Shown one piece after another: positions 34,638-44,474 of a DNA stretch of 64,000 nt. This DNA comes from an uncultured Bartonella sp. GTDB lineage: Bacteria > Pseudomonadota > Alphaproteobacteria > Rhizobiales > Rhizobiaceae. The notes beneath the pieces were generated by a model. It saw only the letters and a program-made list of their open reading frames with translations, made no database searches and was not told where the DNA came from. Within the stretch, counting starts at the first letter, position 1; the number at the start of each line of letters is the position of its first letter. Position numbers and translations under genes: made by a program. The DNA lies in assembly GCA_946481695.1 (NCBI GenBank), contig CAMLON010000002.1, positions 58,294 through 122,293 on the forward strand. Direction: 5' to 3'.

Positions 34638-35768
34638 ATGCAACAAAAAGCAAAAAATTGCGAACAAAATCTTGCAAGACTGGTGCTTGATGCCGTGCGA
34701 CATCCGGTTATTCTTGTCGACAAGGATAATAGTATCGCCTATGCCAATGCCGATGCCGAGCAATTCTTCAAAGCAAGCTCTTCTGTGTTGGCACGAAACA
34801 AGCTTGAAACATTCTTACCCTTTGGCAGTCCTCTCATCTCGCTTATCAATCAGGTCAGAGAAAAACCGAAACCGGTTAATGAATATCATGTCGATTTGTC
34901 ATCGCCAAAACTCGGTTATGACAAACTTGTCGATATCTTTGTCCAACCATTACCTGAAATACCGGGAAGTGTCGTTGTATTGTTTCAGGAAAAATCCATG
35001 GCCGAAAAGCTCGATAGGCAGATGACCCATAGAGGGGCTGCCCGTTCTGTAACCGGCCTTGCTTCAATGCTTGCCCATGAAATAAAAAACCCGCTTTCGG
35101 GGATACGAGGGGCTGCCCAGTTACTTGAAAGTGTTGTCAGTGATGATGACCGGCAGCTCACACGTCTGATTACCGATGAGACAGATCGTATCGTTGCTTT
35201 GGTCGATCGTATGGAAGTGTTCTCCGATGAACGGCCAATCGAACGTTTTCCGGTTAATATTCACACAGTGCTTGATCACGTAAAAAGGCTGGCGCAAAGC
35301 GGTTTCGCAAAAAAGATCAAATTTGTCGAAAAATATGATCCGTCACTGCCTCCGGTCTATGCCAATCGTGATCAGCTTATCCAGATTTTCCTCAATCTCG
35401 TTAAAAATGCGACTGAAGCGCTGGGCAGTGTAAAAAATCCGACAATTACGCTTACCTCGTCCTATCGACCGGGCATCAAACTTTCCGTTCAAGGACGGCA
35501 TGATAAAGTCACGTTGCCTATGGAATTTTGTGTAGAGGATAATGGACCAGGTGTACCCAAAGACATTCAGGAAAACCTTTTTGACCCGTTTATCACCAGT
35601 AAACCAAATGGATCCGGTCTCGGCCTTGCTCTTGTTGCAAAACTTGTGAACGACCATGGTGGCGTCGTCGAATGCGATTCACAACCGGGCCGGACGATAT
35701 TCCGCGTTCTCTTGCCTATGTGGCGGCCGGAAGAGACAGAAAGAAAGTCAAGCGGAGAAAGCCAATGA
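34638..35768 (+). CDS. ntrB: Nitrogen regulation sensor histidine kinase NtrB
   Basis: A 376-residue soluble kinase. A PAS domain (about 15-125) is followed by the HisKA region with phospho-acceptor His147 in [12 protein letters not shown], and an HATPase domain with N ([10 protein letters not shown]), G1 (EDNGPGVP) and G2 (GSGLGLAL) boxes. NtrB phosphorylates or dephosphorylates NtrC in response to PII and thereby to nitrogen status. It overlaps ntrC by 4 bp (ATGA). Confidence 0.93.
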   Translation: MQQKAKNCEQNLARLVLDAVRHPVILVDKDNSIAYANADAEQFFKASSSVLARNKLETFLPFGSPLISLINQVREKPKPVNEYHVDLSSPKLGYDKLVDIFVQPLPEIPGSVVVLFQEKSMAEKLDRQMTHRGAARSVTGLASMLAHEIKNPLSGIRGAAQLLESVVSDDDRQLTRLITDETDRIVALVDRMEVFSDERPIERFPVNIHTVLDHVKRLAQSGFAKKIKFVEKYDPSLPPVYANRDQLIQIFLNLVKNATEALGSVKNPTITLTSSYRPGIKLSVQGRHDKVTLPMEFCVEDNGPGVPKDIQENLFDPFITSKPNGSGLGLALVAKLVNDHGGVVECDSQPGRTIFRVLLPMWRPEETERKSSGESQ

Positions 35769-37222
35769 CTAAAGGGATGATACTTGTCGCTGATGACGAT
35801 GCGGCAATCCGCACTGTTCTCAATCAGGCTCTTTCACGAGCCGGTTACGATGTGCGGGTTGCGCCGACTGCTGCAATGCTATGGCGTTGGATTGCCAATG
35901 GCGATGGAGATCTTGTCATTACCGATGTCGTGATGCCGGATGAAAATGCGTTCGATCTTTTGCCACGCATTAAAAAGGCGCGGCCGGAAATTCCTGTTAT
36001 TGTCATGAGTGCGCAAAACACTTTTATGACCGCAATCAAAGCTTCGGAAGCCGGAGCCTACGATTATCTACCTAAACCGTTCGATCTATCGGAGCTGATT
36101 AATATCGTAGGACGGGCTATGGTTGAACCCCGCCCCGAGAGCGAAAAACAAAAATCCGACGAAACAAACGACACGATGCCGCTTGTCGGGCGTTCACCTG
36201 CAATGCAGGAAATTTATCGTATTCTTGCCCGCATGATGCAGACTGACCTTACCGTTATGATTACCGGCGAGTCAGGAACAGGAAAAGAGCTTGTCGCACG
36301 TGCACTTCACGAATACGGCAGAAGACGCAAAGGGCCGTTTGTTGCAATCAATATGGCAGCAATCCCCAAGGATCTCATTGAATCAGAATTATTCGGTCAT
36401 GAAAAAGGCGCTTTTACCGGTGCCAACACACGTTCAAGCGGGCGTTTTGAACAAGCCAACGGTGGCACATTGTTTCTTGACGAAATTGGCGATATGCCCA
36501 TGGAAGCGCAAACTCGCCTCTTACGTGTCCTGCAACAGGGCGAATATATGACCGTTGGCGGGCGAACACCGATCAAGACCGATGTCAGAATTGTTGCTGC
36601 AACCAATAAGGATTTGCATCAACTTATCAATCAGGGGCAATTCCGCGAAGATCTGTTTTATAGACTTAATGTTGTACCTTTGCGCCTTCCTGCTTTACGT
36701 GAAAGAGCCGATGATATTCCCGATCTCGTGCGTCATTTCTTCAAAATGGCAACCGATGACGGATTGCCTTTGAAACATATCAGCAATGAAGGGCTTGATC
36801 TGTTACGTCGCTATACCTGGCCCGGCAATGTCAGGGAATTGGAAAATCTTGTGCGTAGACTTGCCGCACTTTATCCGCAGGAAGAAATCGCGGTCGATGT
36901 TATCGAGACCGAATTAAAAAATGAAACCGGTCATCAAGGGGCTGACAATCCGGTTTCTGTTAATGACAATATAACCATCGGCGAAGCGGTCGAGATGAAT
37001 ATGCAAAAATATTTTGCTTCTTTCGGCAATGAACTGCCCCCCGCCGGACTTTATCACCGCGTATTGGAAGAGGTCGAGTATCCACTTATTCTTGCGTGCC
37101 TCACAGCGACAAAGGGAAACCAGATCAAGGCAGCAGAGCTTTTAGGCCTTAATCGCAATACATTGCGCAAAAAAGTGCGCGATCTGAAAGTGAACATCTA
37201 TAAAGGAACGAAGGCAAATTAA
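35765..37222 (+). CDS. ntrC: Nitrogen regulation response regulator NtrC (sigma-54 activator)
   Basis: A 485-residue response regulator: receiver domain (1-120, phospho-acceptor Asp54), AAA+ domain (about 145-380) with Walker A GESGTGKE and the sigma-54-contact loop GAFTGA, and a C-terminal Fis-type HTH (about 440-480, [20 protein letters not shown]). ATG 35765 overlaps the end of ntrB; the longer frame starting at 35672 lies inside ntrB and is rejected. In related genomes ntrYX often follows; here a tRNA-Ser gene and accessory DNA follow instead. Confidence 0.93.
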   Translation: MTKGMILVADDDAAIRTVLNQALSRAGYDVRVAPTAAMLWRWIANGDGDLVITDVVMPDENAFDLLPRIKKARPEIPVIVMSAQNTFMTAIKASEAGAYDYLPKPFDLSELINIVGRAMVEPRPESEKQKSDETNDTMPLVGRSPAMQEIYRILARMMQTDLTVMITGESGTGKELVARALHEYGRRRKGPFVAINMAAIPKDLIESELFGHEKGAFTGANTRSSGRFEQANGGTLFLDEIGDMPMEAQTRLLRVLQQGEYMTVGGRTPIKTDVRIVAATNKDLHQLINQGQFREDLFYRLNVVPLRLPALRERADDIPDLVRHFFKMATDDGLPLKHISNEGLDLLRRYTWPGNVRELENLVRRLAALYPQEEIAVDVIETELKNETGHQGADNPVSVNDNITIGEAVEMNMQKYFASFGNELPPAGLYHRVLEEVEYPLILACLTATKGNQIKAAELLGLNRNTLRKKVRDLKVNIYKGTKAN

Positions 37223-37295
37223 ATTTGGCTCAAAAAAATTTAAATAAGTGATTGACCTTTAGCGAGAACCTTGTAAAGACTTGCGCATCCTTTTT

Positions 37296-37385
37296 GGAGG
37301 GGTGGCCGAGCGGTTTAAGGCACCGGTCTTGAAAACCGGCGTGCAGGCGACTGTACCGTGGGTTCGAATCCCACCCCCTCCGCCA
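37296..37385 (+). tRNA. tRNA-Ser(TGA)
   Basis: 90 nt with encoded CCA. Acceptor GGAGGGG pairs with CCCCTCC, the anticodon loop CTTGAAA gives TGA, a long variable arm is present, and the T-loop is GGTTCGAATCC. It points right, away from the ntrBC block, mirror to the tRNA-Ser(GGA) gene at the other end. Confidence 0.95.
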
Positions 37386-37582
37386 TATTTCGACAAAAAC
37401 TAATTTTAAATCAATAAATTGAGATTTCTTATAGTTTTTTCATCCTCCATCTCATCCGCCAATAAAACTTGGAAGCAATGGTATTATAAGGGAGAAAAAA
37501 GGACAATAACCAATTGATATTGCTAACAAAACAAAATGGGACGGTCTTAGACAGTCTGAAACAATAACAAAGGGTACTGTCC

Positions 37583-37675
37583 CTCCGCCATTAAACATCA
37601 CGATCATACGATCGTTCCTTTTTATTCCACACAATACAATGGGATTTCAAAGAGTTTAATTCTGTCTTTTTCTTA
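37583..37675 (+). repeat. 93-bp repeat B with tRNA-Ser 3' terminus
   Basis: It starts with CTCCGCCA, the last eight bases of both tRNA-Ser genes, and continues with the flank found outside tRNA-Ser(GGA) (32144-32237) in mirror orientation. Just before it, AGGGTACTGTCCCT looks like a shrunken T-arm. CGATC-ATAC-GATCG followed by TTCCTTTTT could be an old tRNA terminator. It is probably the remains of a third tRNA-Ser end or an attachment-site duplicate. Confidence 0.65.
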
Positions 37676-37831
37676 AGCAATTTATTTTCTATTATTATTT
37701 GACAATTTCCTGCACTTTGCCTCTGTTTACGTTTTTCGGCGGTGAAGATTGATATTCTTACAGGTGTTGTCGGACTAACTCTCACTTACCTCAAAAAGGC
37801 AGGGTGAGCCAGTTTTATGCAAGCGTCAAAG

Positions 37832-37858
37832 TCATGGCGTAAAAACATCACGCCATGA
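37832..37858 (-). terminator. Hairpin after the autotransporter gene
   Basis: TCATGGCGT/ACGCCATGA, a 9-bp perfect stem with a 9-nt loop, 48 bp beyond the autotransporter stop codon. There is no strong T-run. The rest of the 37386-37905 gap has no convincing gene. Confidence 0.45.
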
Positions 37859-37905
37859 TCAAATTTAAAAATCACTCTGACGATGCCCTTACCTATAAAG
37901 GTCGT

Positions 37906-40857
37906 TTAGAACTTGGCTCTAAAGCCCACCGTTCCATTAAGTGAGTAGCTGTCACCAAAGTCATTAAAGCTTGAACGTGCAGCAACTTCACCATAGAGCG
38001 CGTATTTGTCATCTTTCCAGTTGTGAGAAAGACCAGCTCCTAGACCTCCCCAGAAACGATCCGGTTGGTTGCGGAACTTGACGTCCGTAACTTCAACCTG
38101 TGTTCCATCCAGGAACTCATAGTAAAGATTTGCAATACCATAAACTTTTAAACGACGCACATCACCGGCAGCTGATTTCCATGCCTTCTCGCGATCAAAG
38201 GCAACACCGAGGCGACCTGTTAAAGCGTCACCATCCTTACGGCTAACTCGTGCTTTGTAGACATCATGGAAACTATCAAAATCAACTGAACTATATGATA
38301 ATTGTGCCTGTGGTGTTACATTCCAGCCATTGGCAACAGCAATCTTTTTTCCTGCTTCAACGCTAAATGAATAGCCGGTCCCCTTATTGTCATCAATCTC
38401 ACGACGATCAAGCGTATCGGAATCAATATCCGACTCATACCACATAGCTTGTGCAACACTATCAACATAAAAGCCGTTATTGCCGTACCATGTTAATGTT
38501 CCACCAAGGCCATAACCATCTGCTTTGATATCACCTTCGCCAAAACGTGACGAGATATCGCCTTTAGCATGGCCATATTGGAAGTACACACCACCAATGA
38601 ATGTGCCTTGTGTATTTTCAATAGCTTCAAAGTCCAAGCCAAGCTGTGTTTTAGCAATGTTTAAATCATAATTCGCATTGGTTTTGCTTTTATCCGAATT
38701 GATATGGCTTGCCGAGCCTTCAACCTTCATCCAAAAACCACGACCTTCTGTCAATCCGGCTGCGTCAACACCATTTTCATGTTGTCCAAGCCATGTACGA
38801 TTACCAACACGCTGTTCCAGTGTACCAAGCTTATTCATTTGTTGAAGAATTTGTGGGTAAACTTCATATAAAGCTACACCTGGCTGATAAACAGGACTTA
38901 AAGGATGTGTCGGGTTCCCTGAAATTATCGAAGGGAAATAGGTTGTATCAAGTGTCCGTAAGTACCAACTGCCGTCACTTCCGTCCCCTTGATGGAGCGA
39001 ATAAGCATAAGCCCCTCCAACAACAGCATTTTGCCCCTCATACTGATAATCACTTTTCAGAGCAAAAGCATCCGCAGTAGAAGTGCCACCAACAGTGATA
39101 ACCTCAATACCATTACCGGTTGTCAATGCACCAAGACCACCACGATTTGTTACTGTGACAGATGTCGTACCAGAAGCATCACCTGTGATCACCAGTTGGT
39201 CTGTAAGTGAACTGCTATCACCAAGAACAGTATCGAGCAATAATGAGCCACCATTACCAACGTAATTGCCGTCAATTTTTAATGTACCAATATTGGCATT
39301 ACCATCACCGGGCGAAACAATACCGGCATTTGTCACATTACCGACGTTTCCAAGGCCTTCGAGTATACCAGCTGTATCAACAGACAAATTGCCACCAAGA
39401 GAACCATTAACAATAAGTGAACCGCCTGCGACATTTGTTTGACCACCAAAACCGCTACTGTCAGCCGTTAATCTTGTATGGCCGGCAATTTGATTGATCG
39501 TGCCATTGGTTGCACCACTTGTTGCTTCAGTGATTGCGCTTGAAAAATTATAATCTGTTGAAGTGTGATTAAAGTTGATTGTAGAAGTACCACTACCAAC
39601 TCGAATATTTGTTGCATCAACAACACCGGCTGCAGCAGCAGTCTTACCAGCCGCTGCTCCAATATTTAATGTCGCAGTAGAATTGACATTGGTATCGGTT
39701 AAAAGAATATCCCCGGAGCTTTTCAATCTTCCGTTATTAGATAGAGTAAAGTTTGTCTCGCCTCCATCAGGAGTTAAGGAGAGACTTTTGACCGATAATA
39801 ACGAACCGTCGCCATCGACAACAATATCATGATGCTGCGTTGTGTTTTCGGATCTTGAAGCTCCAACCCCACCAACATTGAACTTACCGTTCACATCCAT
39901 TGTAGAACCGCTAGCAATTTTCAGTAAGGTATCCGCGTCTGTATAATATGTCGTAATATCATTTAAAATATTAAATTTCCCGCCTCTAGCAAGAGAAATC
40001 GTTGTTGTCCTGCCTGCGTTTTCCCCCTCACCAGACATATTAAATATATTTGTGGTCAGAATACCCCCATCAGAGATATTTATTTCACCTCTTTTGTATA
40101 AATTAACTGTCGAAGAACTATTCCAGCGGCCTCCAATGATATTCACTTGGCCATAATGTTCTTCACCGATAGAAGAAACACCTTTGGTATTTAGCTCACC
40201 ATTATTCTCAATATTAAATATTCCTTCTGCGTTGGTGCTTGCATAAAACAGACCATCGACGTTAATTTGAGAACCTTCGCCTGAAATCGTAGTCGTTCCG
40301 AACGCTGATACTCCATTATAAAAATTTCCATTCGAACCATTTTGTTGTTGAAGCGCATTAATGACGCTCGCACCTTTAACCACAAGGCTAGCAGTTCCCG
40401 CCCCACCTGCATTCATTACAGATCCGGCGTTTAAGGTTGAACCACCATCCAAGACTGCCGTGGAACTCGAGTCACTTCCTTGGTCGCCCCCGATATAAAA
40501 GCTAGAATCCAAATTAACTTTTGCATGATCATTCATAAATAAATAGGTGTGATTACTGGTACTGCCTTCCGGATCACCAACGTATAGCTTCCCCTCACGT
40601 AGGAATATCGGTGCACCTTCATTTATTTTTATATTCAAAACAGTATCCGGGCCAGAAAGGCTGTATGTTCCACTTCCTATAAACATACGAGCATAAGTTT
40701 TTTCTGTCCCAGCCGTTTGTTCAACTTCGCCATGACTCCATACACAATTATTAGGATTACATTTACCAGTTATATCATCGACAACTTCCGCATATGCCGA
40801 CACAGTAAACGAGCTAACTCCACATAACAGTAAGCCCGTTAAGGTCAAGTTCTTCAT
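37906..40857 (-). CDS. Autotransporter with C-terminal outer-membrane beta-barrel
   Basis: A 983-residue type V secreted protein. A signal peptide (residues 1-23, LTGLLLCGVSSFTVSAYA) is followed by a long passenger (about 24-680) rich in Gly, Ser, Thr and Asn with repeated short beta-strand motifs, as in beta-helical adhesins. Two cysteines (CNPNNC) occur near the N-terminus. The C-terminal ~290 residues are an autotransporter barrel ending in phenylalanine (FRAKF), which suits Bam insertion. An AGGGG site precedes ATG. Proteins of this type in Bartonellaceae often mediate attachment to host surfaces; the ligand here is unknown. It lies in an accessory segment between tRNA-Ser and an IS6 remnant. 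Confidence 0.9.
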   Translation of the reverse strand: MKNLTLTGLLLCGVSSFTVSAYAEVVDDITGKCNPNNCVWSHGEVEQTAGTEKTYARMFIGSGTYSLSGPDTVLNIKINEGAPIFLREGKLYVGDPEGSTSNHTYLFMNDHAKVNLDSSFYIGGDQGSDSSSTAVLDGGSTLNAGSVMNAGGAGTASLVVKGASVINALQQQNGSNGNFYNGVSAFGTTTISGEGSQINVDGLFYASTNAEGIFNIENNGELNTKGVSSIGEEHYGQVNIIGGRWNSSSTVNLYKRGEINISDGGILTTNIFNMSGEGENAGRTTTISLARGGKFNILNDITTYYTDADTLLKIASGSTMDVNGKFNVGGVGASRSENTTQHHDIVVDGDGSLLSVKSLSLTPDGGETNFTLSNNGRLKSSGDILLTDTNVNSTATLNIGAAAGKTAAAAGVVDATNIRVGSGTSTINFNHTSTDYNFSSAITEATSGATNGTINQIAGHTRLTADSSGFGGQTNVAGGSLIVNGSLGGNLSVDTAGILEGLGNVGNVTNAGIVSPGDGNANIGTLKIDGNYVGNGGSLLLDTVLGDSSSLTDQLVITGDASGTTSVTVTNRGGLGALTTGNGIEVITVGGTSTADAFALKSDYQYEGQNAVVGGAYAYSLHQGDGSDGSWYLRTLDTTYFPSIISGNPTHPLSPVYQPGVALYEVYPQILQQMNKLGTLEQRVGNRTWLGQHENGVDAAGLTEGRGFWMKVEGSASHINSDKSKTNANYDLNIAKTQLGLDFEAIENTQGTFIGGVYFQYGHAKGDISSRFGEGDIKADGYGLGGTLTWYGNNGFYVDSVAQAMWYESDIDSDTLDRREIDDNKGTGYSFSVEAGKKIAVANGWNVTPQAQLSYSSVDFDSFHDVYKARVSRKDGDALTGRLGVAFDREKAWKSAAGDVRRLKVYGIANLYYEFLDGTQVEVTDVKFRNQPDRFWGGLGAGLSHNWKDDKYALYGEVAARSSFNDFGDSYSLNGTVGFRAKF

Positions 40858-41159
40858 TTTACACCCCTAAAAAATAAAAGAATTCATTTGTTAATTTTTT
40901 CGGCTTCTACAATATCATTTTTTAATAATCAAGTGATTCTATAAGAATCATAATATTAAATTTTAATTTTAATCGTGTTTCAATGATATTTAATTAACCG
41001 GTTAACTTTTTGATCTAATAAATGATTATATTTTTTACTTACAGAATCACATATATACATTATTTTTTTATAATATTATATATTTTTAGAAATTTATATA
41101 TTTTATTACATTAGAATATTTAAAAACTTCATAAAAATGACTATTTTTACTTTTTTAAA
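40858..41159. other. AT-rich upstream region of the autotransporter gene
   Basis: 302 bp, almost only A and T from about 41020 to 41120. No gene is seen; it must hold the autotransporter promoter. A similar composition occurs before the AtoE-type gene. Confidence 0.45.
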
Positions 41160-41690
41160 CAACAGCCTATATCAACTGCGATTTCGCCAAGTTGAAGATA
41201 TATTGCATGCTTTAGGTATAGATATTTTCCTTAAAACTGGGCGTTATCAGGTATCTCTTTTGCCAGATGAATAGCTCGTTAAATATGAAAGAAATGTGAG
41301 AACCAACGCTCGAATTGGCGATGGCGTTTGGATGAAGCCTTCGTCAACATCAATGGTGTTCAACATTATCTATAGCAAACAGCTGATCATGGAGGCGAAG
41401 TTCTTGGAAGTTCTTGAATGTTATGTTTTCAGGCGTCGAAATAATAAAAATGCCGTTGGAATTTATCAAAAAACTATGAAAGAAAACGGGGTAACAGAAG
41501 TTATAATACGAATATGCCTACATCATATAAAGCAGCATTCCGGAATATTGACATAGAAGATCTTCAAAAAACAGGCCGCCGTCTTAATAATTGATGTAAG
41601 AATTCTCATCTAACCTTTCGGCGACGAAAACGAGCAATGCACGCTTTAAAACTATGTCTCGGTGACAGAAATTCACGCTTATTTAATGAA
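41160..41690 (+). pseudogene. IS6-family transposase remnant, copy 2
   Basis: Fragments of an IS6 transposase can be read in order across frames: LRFRQVEDILHALGIDI (HTH region), NARNWRWRLDEAFVNING around 41316 (first DDE aspartate), ADHGGEVL, EVIIR, then RRLNN/SHLTFRRRKRAMHAF near 41580-41650 (C-terminal region). At least three frameshifts or stops inactivate it. It is homologous to copy 1 at 24310-24640 in the opposite orientation and preserves more of the 3' part. Confidence 0.8.
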
Positions 41691-42378
41691 AAATATATAT
41701 AACACAATAAGTTATTCTACTTTTATAGTTTGTTTATCCCTTAACGCGCCTCCCCCCCCCCCAAAAAATCACGTTTGGAAACTTTCATCAAGGGCTTTGA
41801 TGTGTCAATTCAAAAGTATAAGACGACAGTTAAAACGCCTTAGTCAGTATCATGCATTGTATTCACTCAAATCAAAACCACGAAATGCATGCAATCAACA
41901 AAGTTCCTCCGAATACGTTAAACAAACACAAAACTGTATTTTTTAGATAAGATAACAGGATCATTCATAAAGCCGGATTTATCATTAACTTCTAAACGAC
42001 AATATCACCAGCAAGCATGCGGGTTGCCAAGCATTTGCAACCAACAAAACCGCCGTTGTCCCTGCCACAATAATCTGCTTTTTTAACAAAGAACTCAGAA
42101 CATGTTTCATATAGGTTGAACGTATTGGAAATCTTTAACTTTCAAAATTTTTTAAACTGAAACTAAACTTGTAGAAAACTTTCTGAATAGAAATTATCGG
42201 CTCCGTCTATGTTCATTTTGCGTTTTGATAACAGCAGCAATCACTTTCAAAGCATCTCAGAAATGAGGAACCAACAATTTTTATCTATAATATTGTCTTA
42301 ACCAGCTAGAGAAAAGATGCTAGTGAAGCGACTACAAAATTTTATTCAGCTTGAAACGACCTTCTGGAGGAGAACCTG
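41691..42378. other. Non-coding stretch with a C11 tract
   Basis: 688 bp without a convincing gene. A run of 11 cytosines (41752-41762) followed by six adenines lies near the IS6 remnant. The open frame over it yields a run of prolines and resembles nothing. The rest is AT-rich and may hold further decayed insertion-sequence DNA. Confidence 0.45.
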
Positions 42379-42723
42379 ATGAACAAACTTTTTTCAAAGA
42401 CACCCCTTCCTCCTTATTACATTGTTGCTTTTTCTTCCCAAAGGACCGAGGGAGATAATGGCTATGGAGAAATGGCGAAGGCAATGGAAGAACTGGCGTT
42501 TCAGCAACCCGGTTGTCTTGGTGCAGAAAGTGTTCGTGGTGCTGACGGTTTTGGCATTACCAATTCGTTCTGGAAAGACGAAGCGAGTATGAAGGCCTGG
42601 AAAGCAAATGTTGACCATCAGCTTGCCCAGAAACTTGGACGGGAGGTATTTTATTCCCATTACGTCATCCGTATCGCGAAAGTAGAACGTGACTATAGCT
42701 TTGAAAAAATGCAGTTAGCATAA
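42379..42723 (+). CDS. Antibiotic biosynthesis monooxygenase-like (ABM) protein
   Basis: A 114-residue small protein of the dimeric alpha/beta-barrel ABM family. YYIVAFSSQRT starts the first strand, LAFQQPGCLGAESVRG is the usual E/Q-P-G-x-L-G segment, and FGITNSFWKDEASMKAWK is the family core. An excellent GGAGGAG precedes ATG. Members act as cofactor-less oxygenases or haem-binding proteins; the activity here is unknown. It stands alone in a region of decayed DNA but is intact, so is probably under selection. Confidence 0.8.
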   Translation: MNKLFSKTPLPPYYIVAFSSQRTEGDNGYGEMAKAMEELAFQQPGCLGAESVRGADGFGITNSFWKDEASMKAWKANVDHQLAQKLGREVFYSHYVIRIAKVERDYSFEKMQLA

Positions 42724-43178
42724 ATCCGGACTATCCTTCGGGCATGTATCTTGATGGAGAATTTTGTTCCATTTTTATATGACGCATTCTTCTTGAGTTC
42801 TATTGATCGAATAGTCAAAAAATCATGAAACCGGAGCCAACAAAAACATGGTGTGAAGCCTTGGGATAAATGAAACGGGCTTATTTGAATTTTACCGAGA
42901 ACGGGTTTTGGCAAAACCCATATTGGAAACGCTTAAGTTCAAGTTGCAAACCCCAATTAAACCTGCACAAGTGAAGATACTTATTTCTCGATCAAAGGTC
43001 GGCAATTCATGATAAAAGATATGAAAATATTGTTAAATATACTAACTATCCTTATACACTGAACGTTAAAACAGGTTATAGTTCGAGTTTGAGAATGTAA
43101 CAATTCGATATGTTTCCTTGGAAAAATTTGATCAACAAGGCTTGGATATCCATCACATATCGGAAAAAGGAGAGAGTA
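42724..43178. other. Intergenic region without recognised gene
   Basis: 455 bp. One small hairpin (GGGTTTT/AAAACCC, 42903-42919) is seen. The open frames here have no similarity I recognise. Confidence 0.4.
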
Positions 43179-43958
43179 ATGCTCAAGCGCGTCTTGGCGG
43201 CAGTTACTATATTGATCATAATTCTTTCTTCTGCTTCGGCAAAAATGAATGTCAAAGAAAAAGAATTCCGGATAATCAATACCTTCCTTGCATTGCAAAT
43301 TTATATGTCGCAAATCAAGGATGCAGACCATCTGATGACATTTGAAAATCTGAAAGTATTTCAATTGCCGTCATATAATGCCGACAAAATAGAAAAAGAT
43401 TTCAAAGCTAATAGAATTACTGCACAAAAAAAATATAGCGCGCCGTTTTCTGTCGATGGAGTCATTACAAGCTTGAAGCAAACGACAGAGGGCTATGAAA
43501 TCGGCTTACGTTCAACCAAATCAAACGCGACACAGGTTATCGGCGTTTTGGGAAAACAATATAACGGCTTTAATCAGCCTCTTAAAACCGGTAAATATTT
43601 TTCATTGACTTGTAGAGAAGCCACATTCGACGGAACGGTTTATGCCAAAAGATGTGCACCCGAGATTGGTTCGCTTATCATCGAAGAAAATCAGGCAGCC
43701 CCGATAACCAAAGCCTTTCTTTCCGGAAAAGATATCTCTTCCTATATTGCCAGCAATAGAGGCGAGGCCGTAACAACACGGCTTTTTATGCTGAAATATA
43801 TTGCACAATATGCACCGGATAATTCGCCATGTTTTTCTTGGGAAACATCAGAAAAATGCAACTTTTCCGATTTTCTTCCCTTTAAAGGCAATATTCGTGA
43901 AACAAAAGATTTCCAGCATGCATACGAAAAAGGCAAGGATTTTTATCGTCTACCCTGA
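43179..43958 (+). CDS. Secreted protein with OB-fold-like domain, function unknown
   Basis: A 259-residue protein with a clear signal peptide (LKRVLAAVTILIIILSSASA, residues 2-21). ATG 43179 is chosen because AAAGGAGAG lies upstream. The middle part (about 80-170, from ITAQKKYSAPFSVDGVI through KRCAPEIG) resembles the tRNA_anti-like OB-fold family of exported proteins: an N-terminal helix, a strand with VDGVI and a short C-terminal barrel strand with cysteine. The remaining C-terminal ~90 residues are not recognised; they hold three cysteines in total that could form disulfides. It is a single gene. The role is unknown, perhaps in the periplasm. Confidence 0.55.
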   Translation: MLKRVLAAVTILIIILSSASAKMNVKEKEFRIINTFLALQIYMSQIKDADHLMTFENLKVFQLPSYNADKIEKDFKANRITAQKKYSAPFSVDGVITSLKQTTEGYEIGLRSTKSNATQVIGVLGKQYNGFNQPLKTGKYFSLTCREATFDGTVYAKRCAPEIGSLIIEENQAAPITKAFLSGKDISSYIASNRGEAVTTRLFMLKYIAQYAPDNSPCFSWETSEKCNFSDFLPFKGNIRETKDFQHAYEKGKDFYRLP

Positions 43959-44068
43959 TTCATTGGCAGCCTGATTCCTATCGTTTGACTAACTGGCTTT
44001 AATAGTTATTTGCGCTTTACCCCACGAAGTCGTTTAGAATTAATCATTAAAAAACCGTCTCTTTTCCG

Positions 44069-44209
44069 TTAAGCGAGCAAGTGCCTATGGCTCGCGCAAC
44101 AGTGCGATTGTTTTGAAATAGTCGAATCCATCACCTCGGCATCGTTATAAGAAGATATCCCACTATCTTTCTCGAAAACTCGATAGAATGCCTCTAAAAC
44201 TGTGACAGT
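44069..44209 (-). pseudogene. Possible IS5/IS427-type transposase fragment
   Basis: A 46-codon open stretch on the minus strand reads VLEAFYRVFEKDSG, then DAEVMDSTISKQSHCCA, which resembles the IS5-family segment around the first catalytic aspartate (DSTI followed by a His/Cys-rich patch). It is short and isolated in the 43959-44474 gap, which otherwise shows nothing recognisable. Confidence 0.3.
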
Positions 44210-44474
44210 TAATCAGTGACATTAAAACGGTTATCAAAATAGAAAGATCACGTCCGAGATAGTCCGATAATTATCGTGCAGCATGTGGCAACAGCCGGAA
44301 TGGGAAAACTCGTATAGCGGCGGGAAACATAAGCCTTTATTTTCGGTCATTAAAAACCTGACTTGATTAATTTCTTCGACAATCGGAAACAGCGTTTTGT
44401 GGTAAATAGCAAAAAATATTTTGAAATTTTAGAGTAGAAATCCGTTATCGCGGACAAACTTCCAATTTATCCGG

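Noticed and set aside
35672..35764. Extended N-terminus of NtrC
   Set aside because: It overlaps ntrB, and the receiver domain starts properly at ATG 35765 with its own ribosome-binding site.
37591..37785. 64-residue frame on the minus strand downstream of tRNA-Ser(TGA)
   Set aside because: It crosses repeat B and has no ribosome-binding site or family; its sequence is explained by the repeat.
41662..41946. 94-residue frame with a proline run
   Set aside because: The prolines come from the C11 tract, and the first part is the end of the IS6 remnant.
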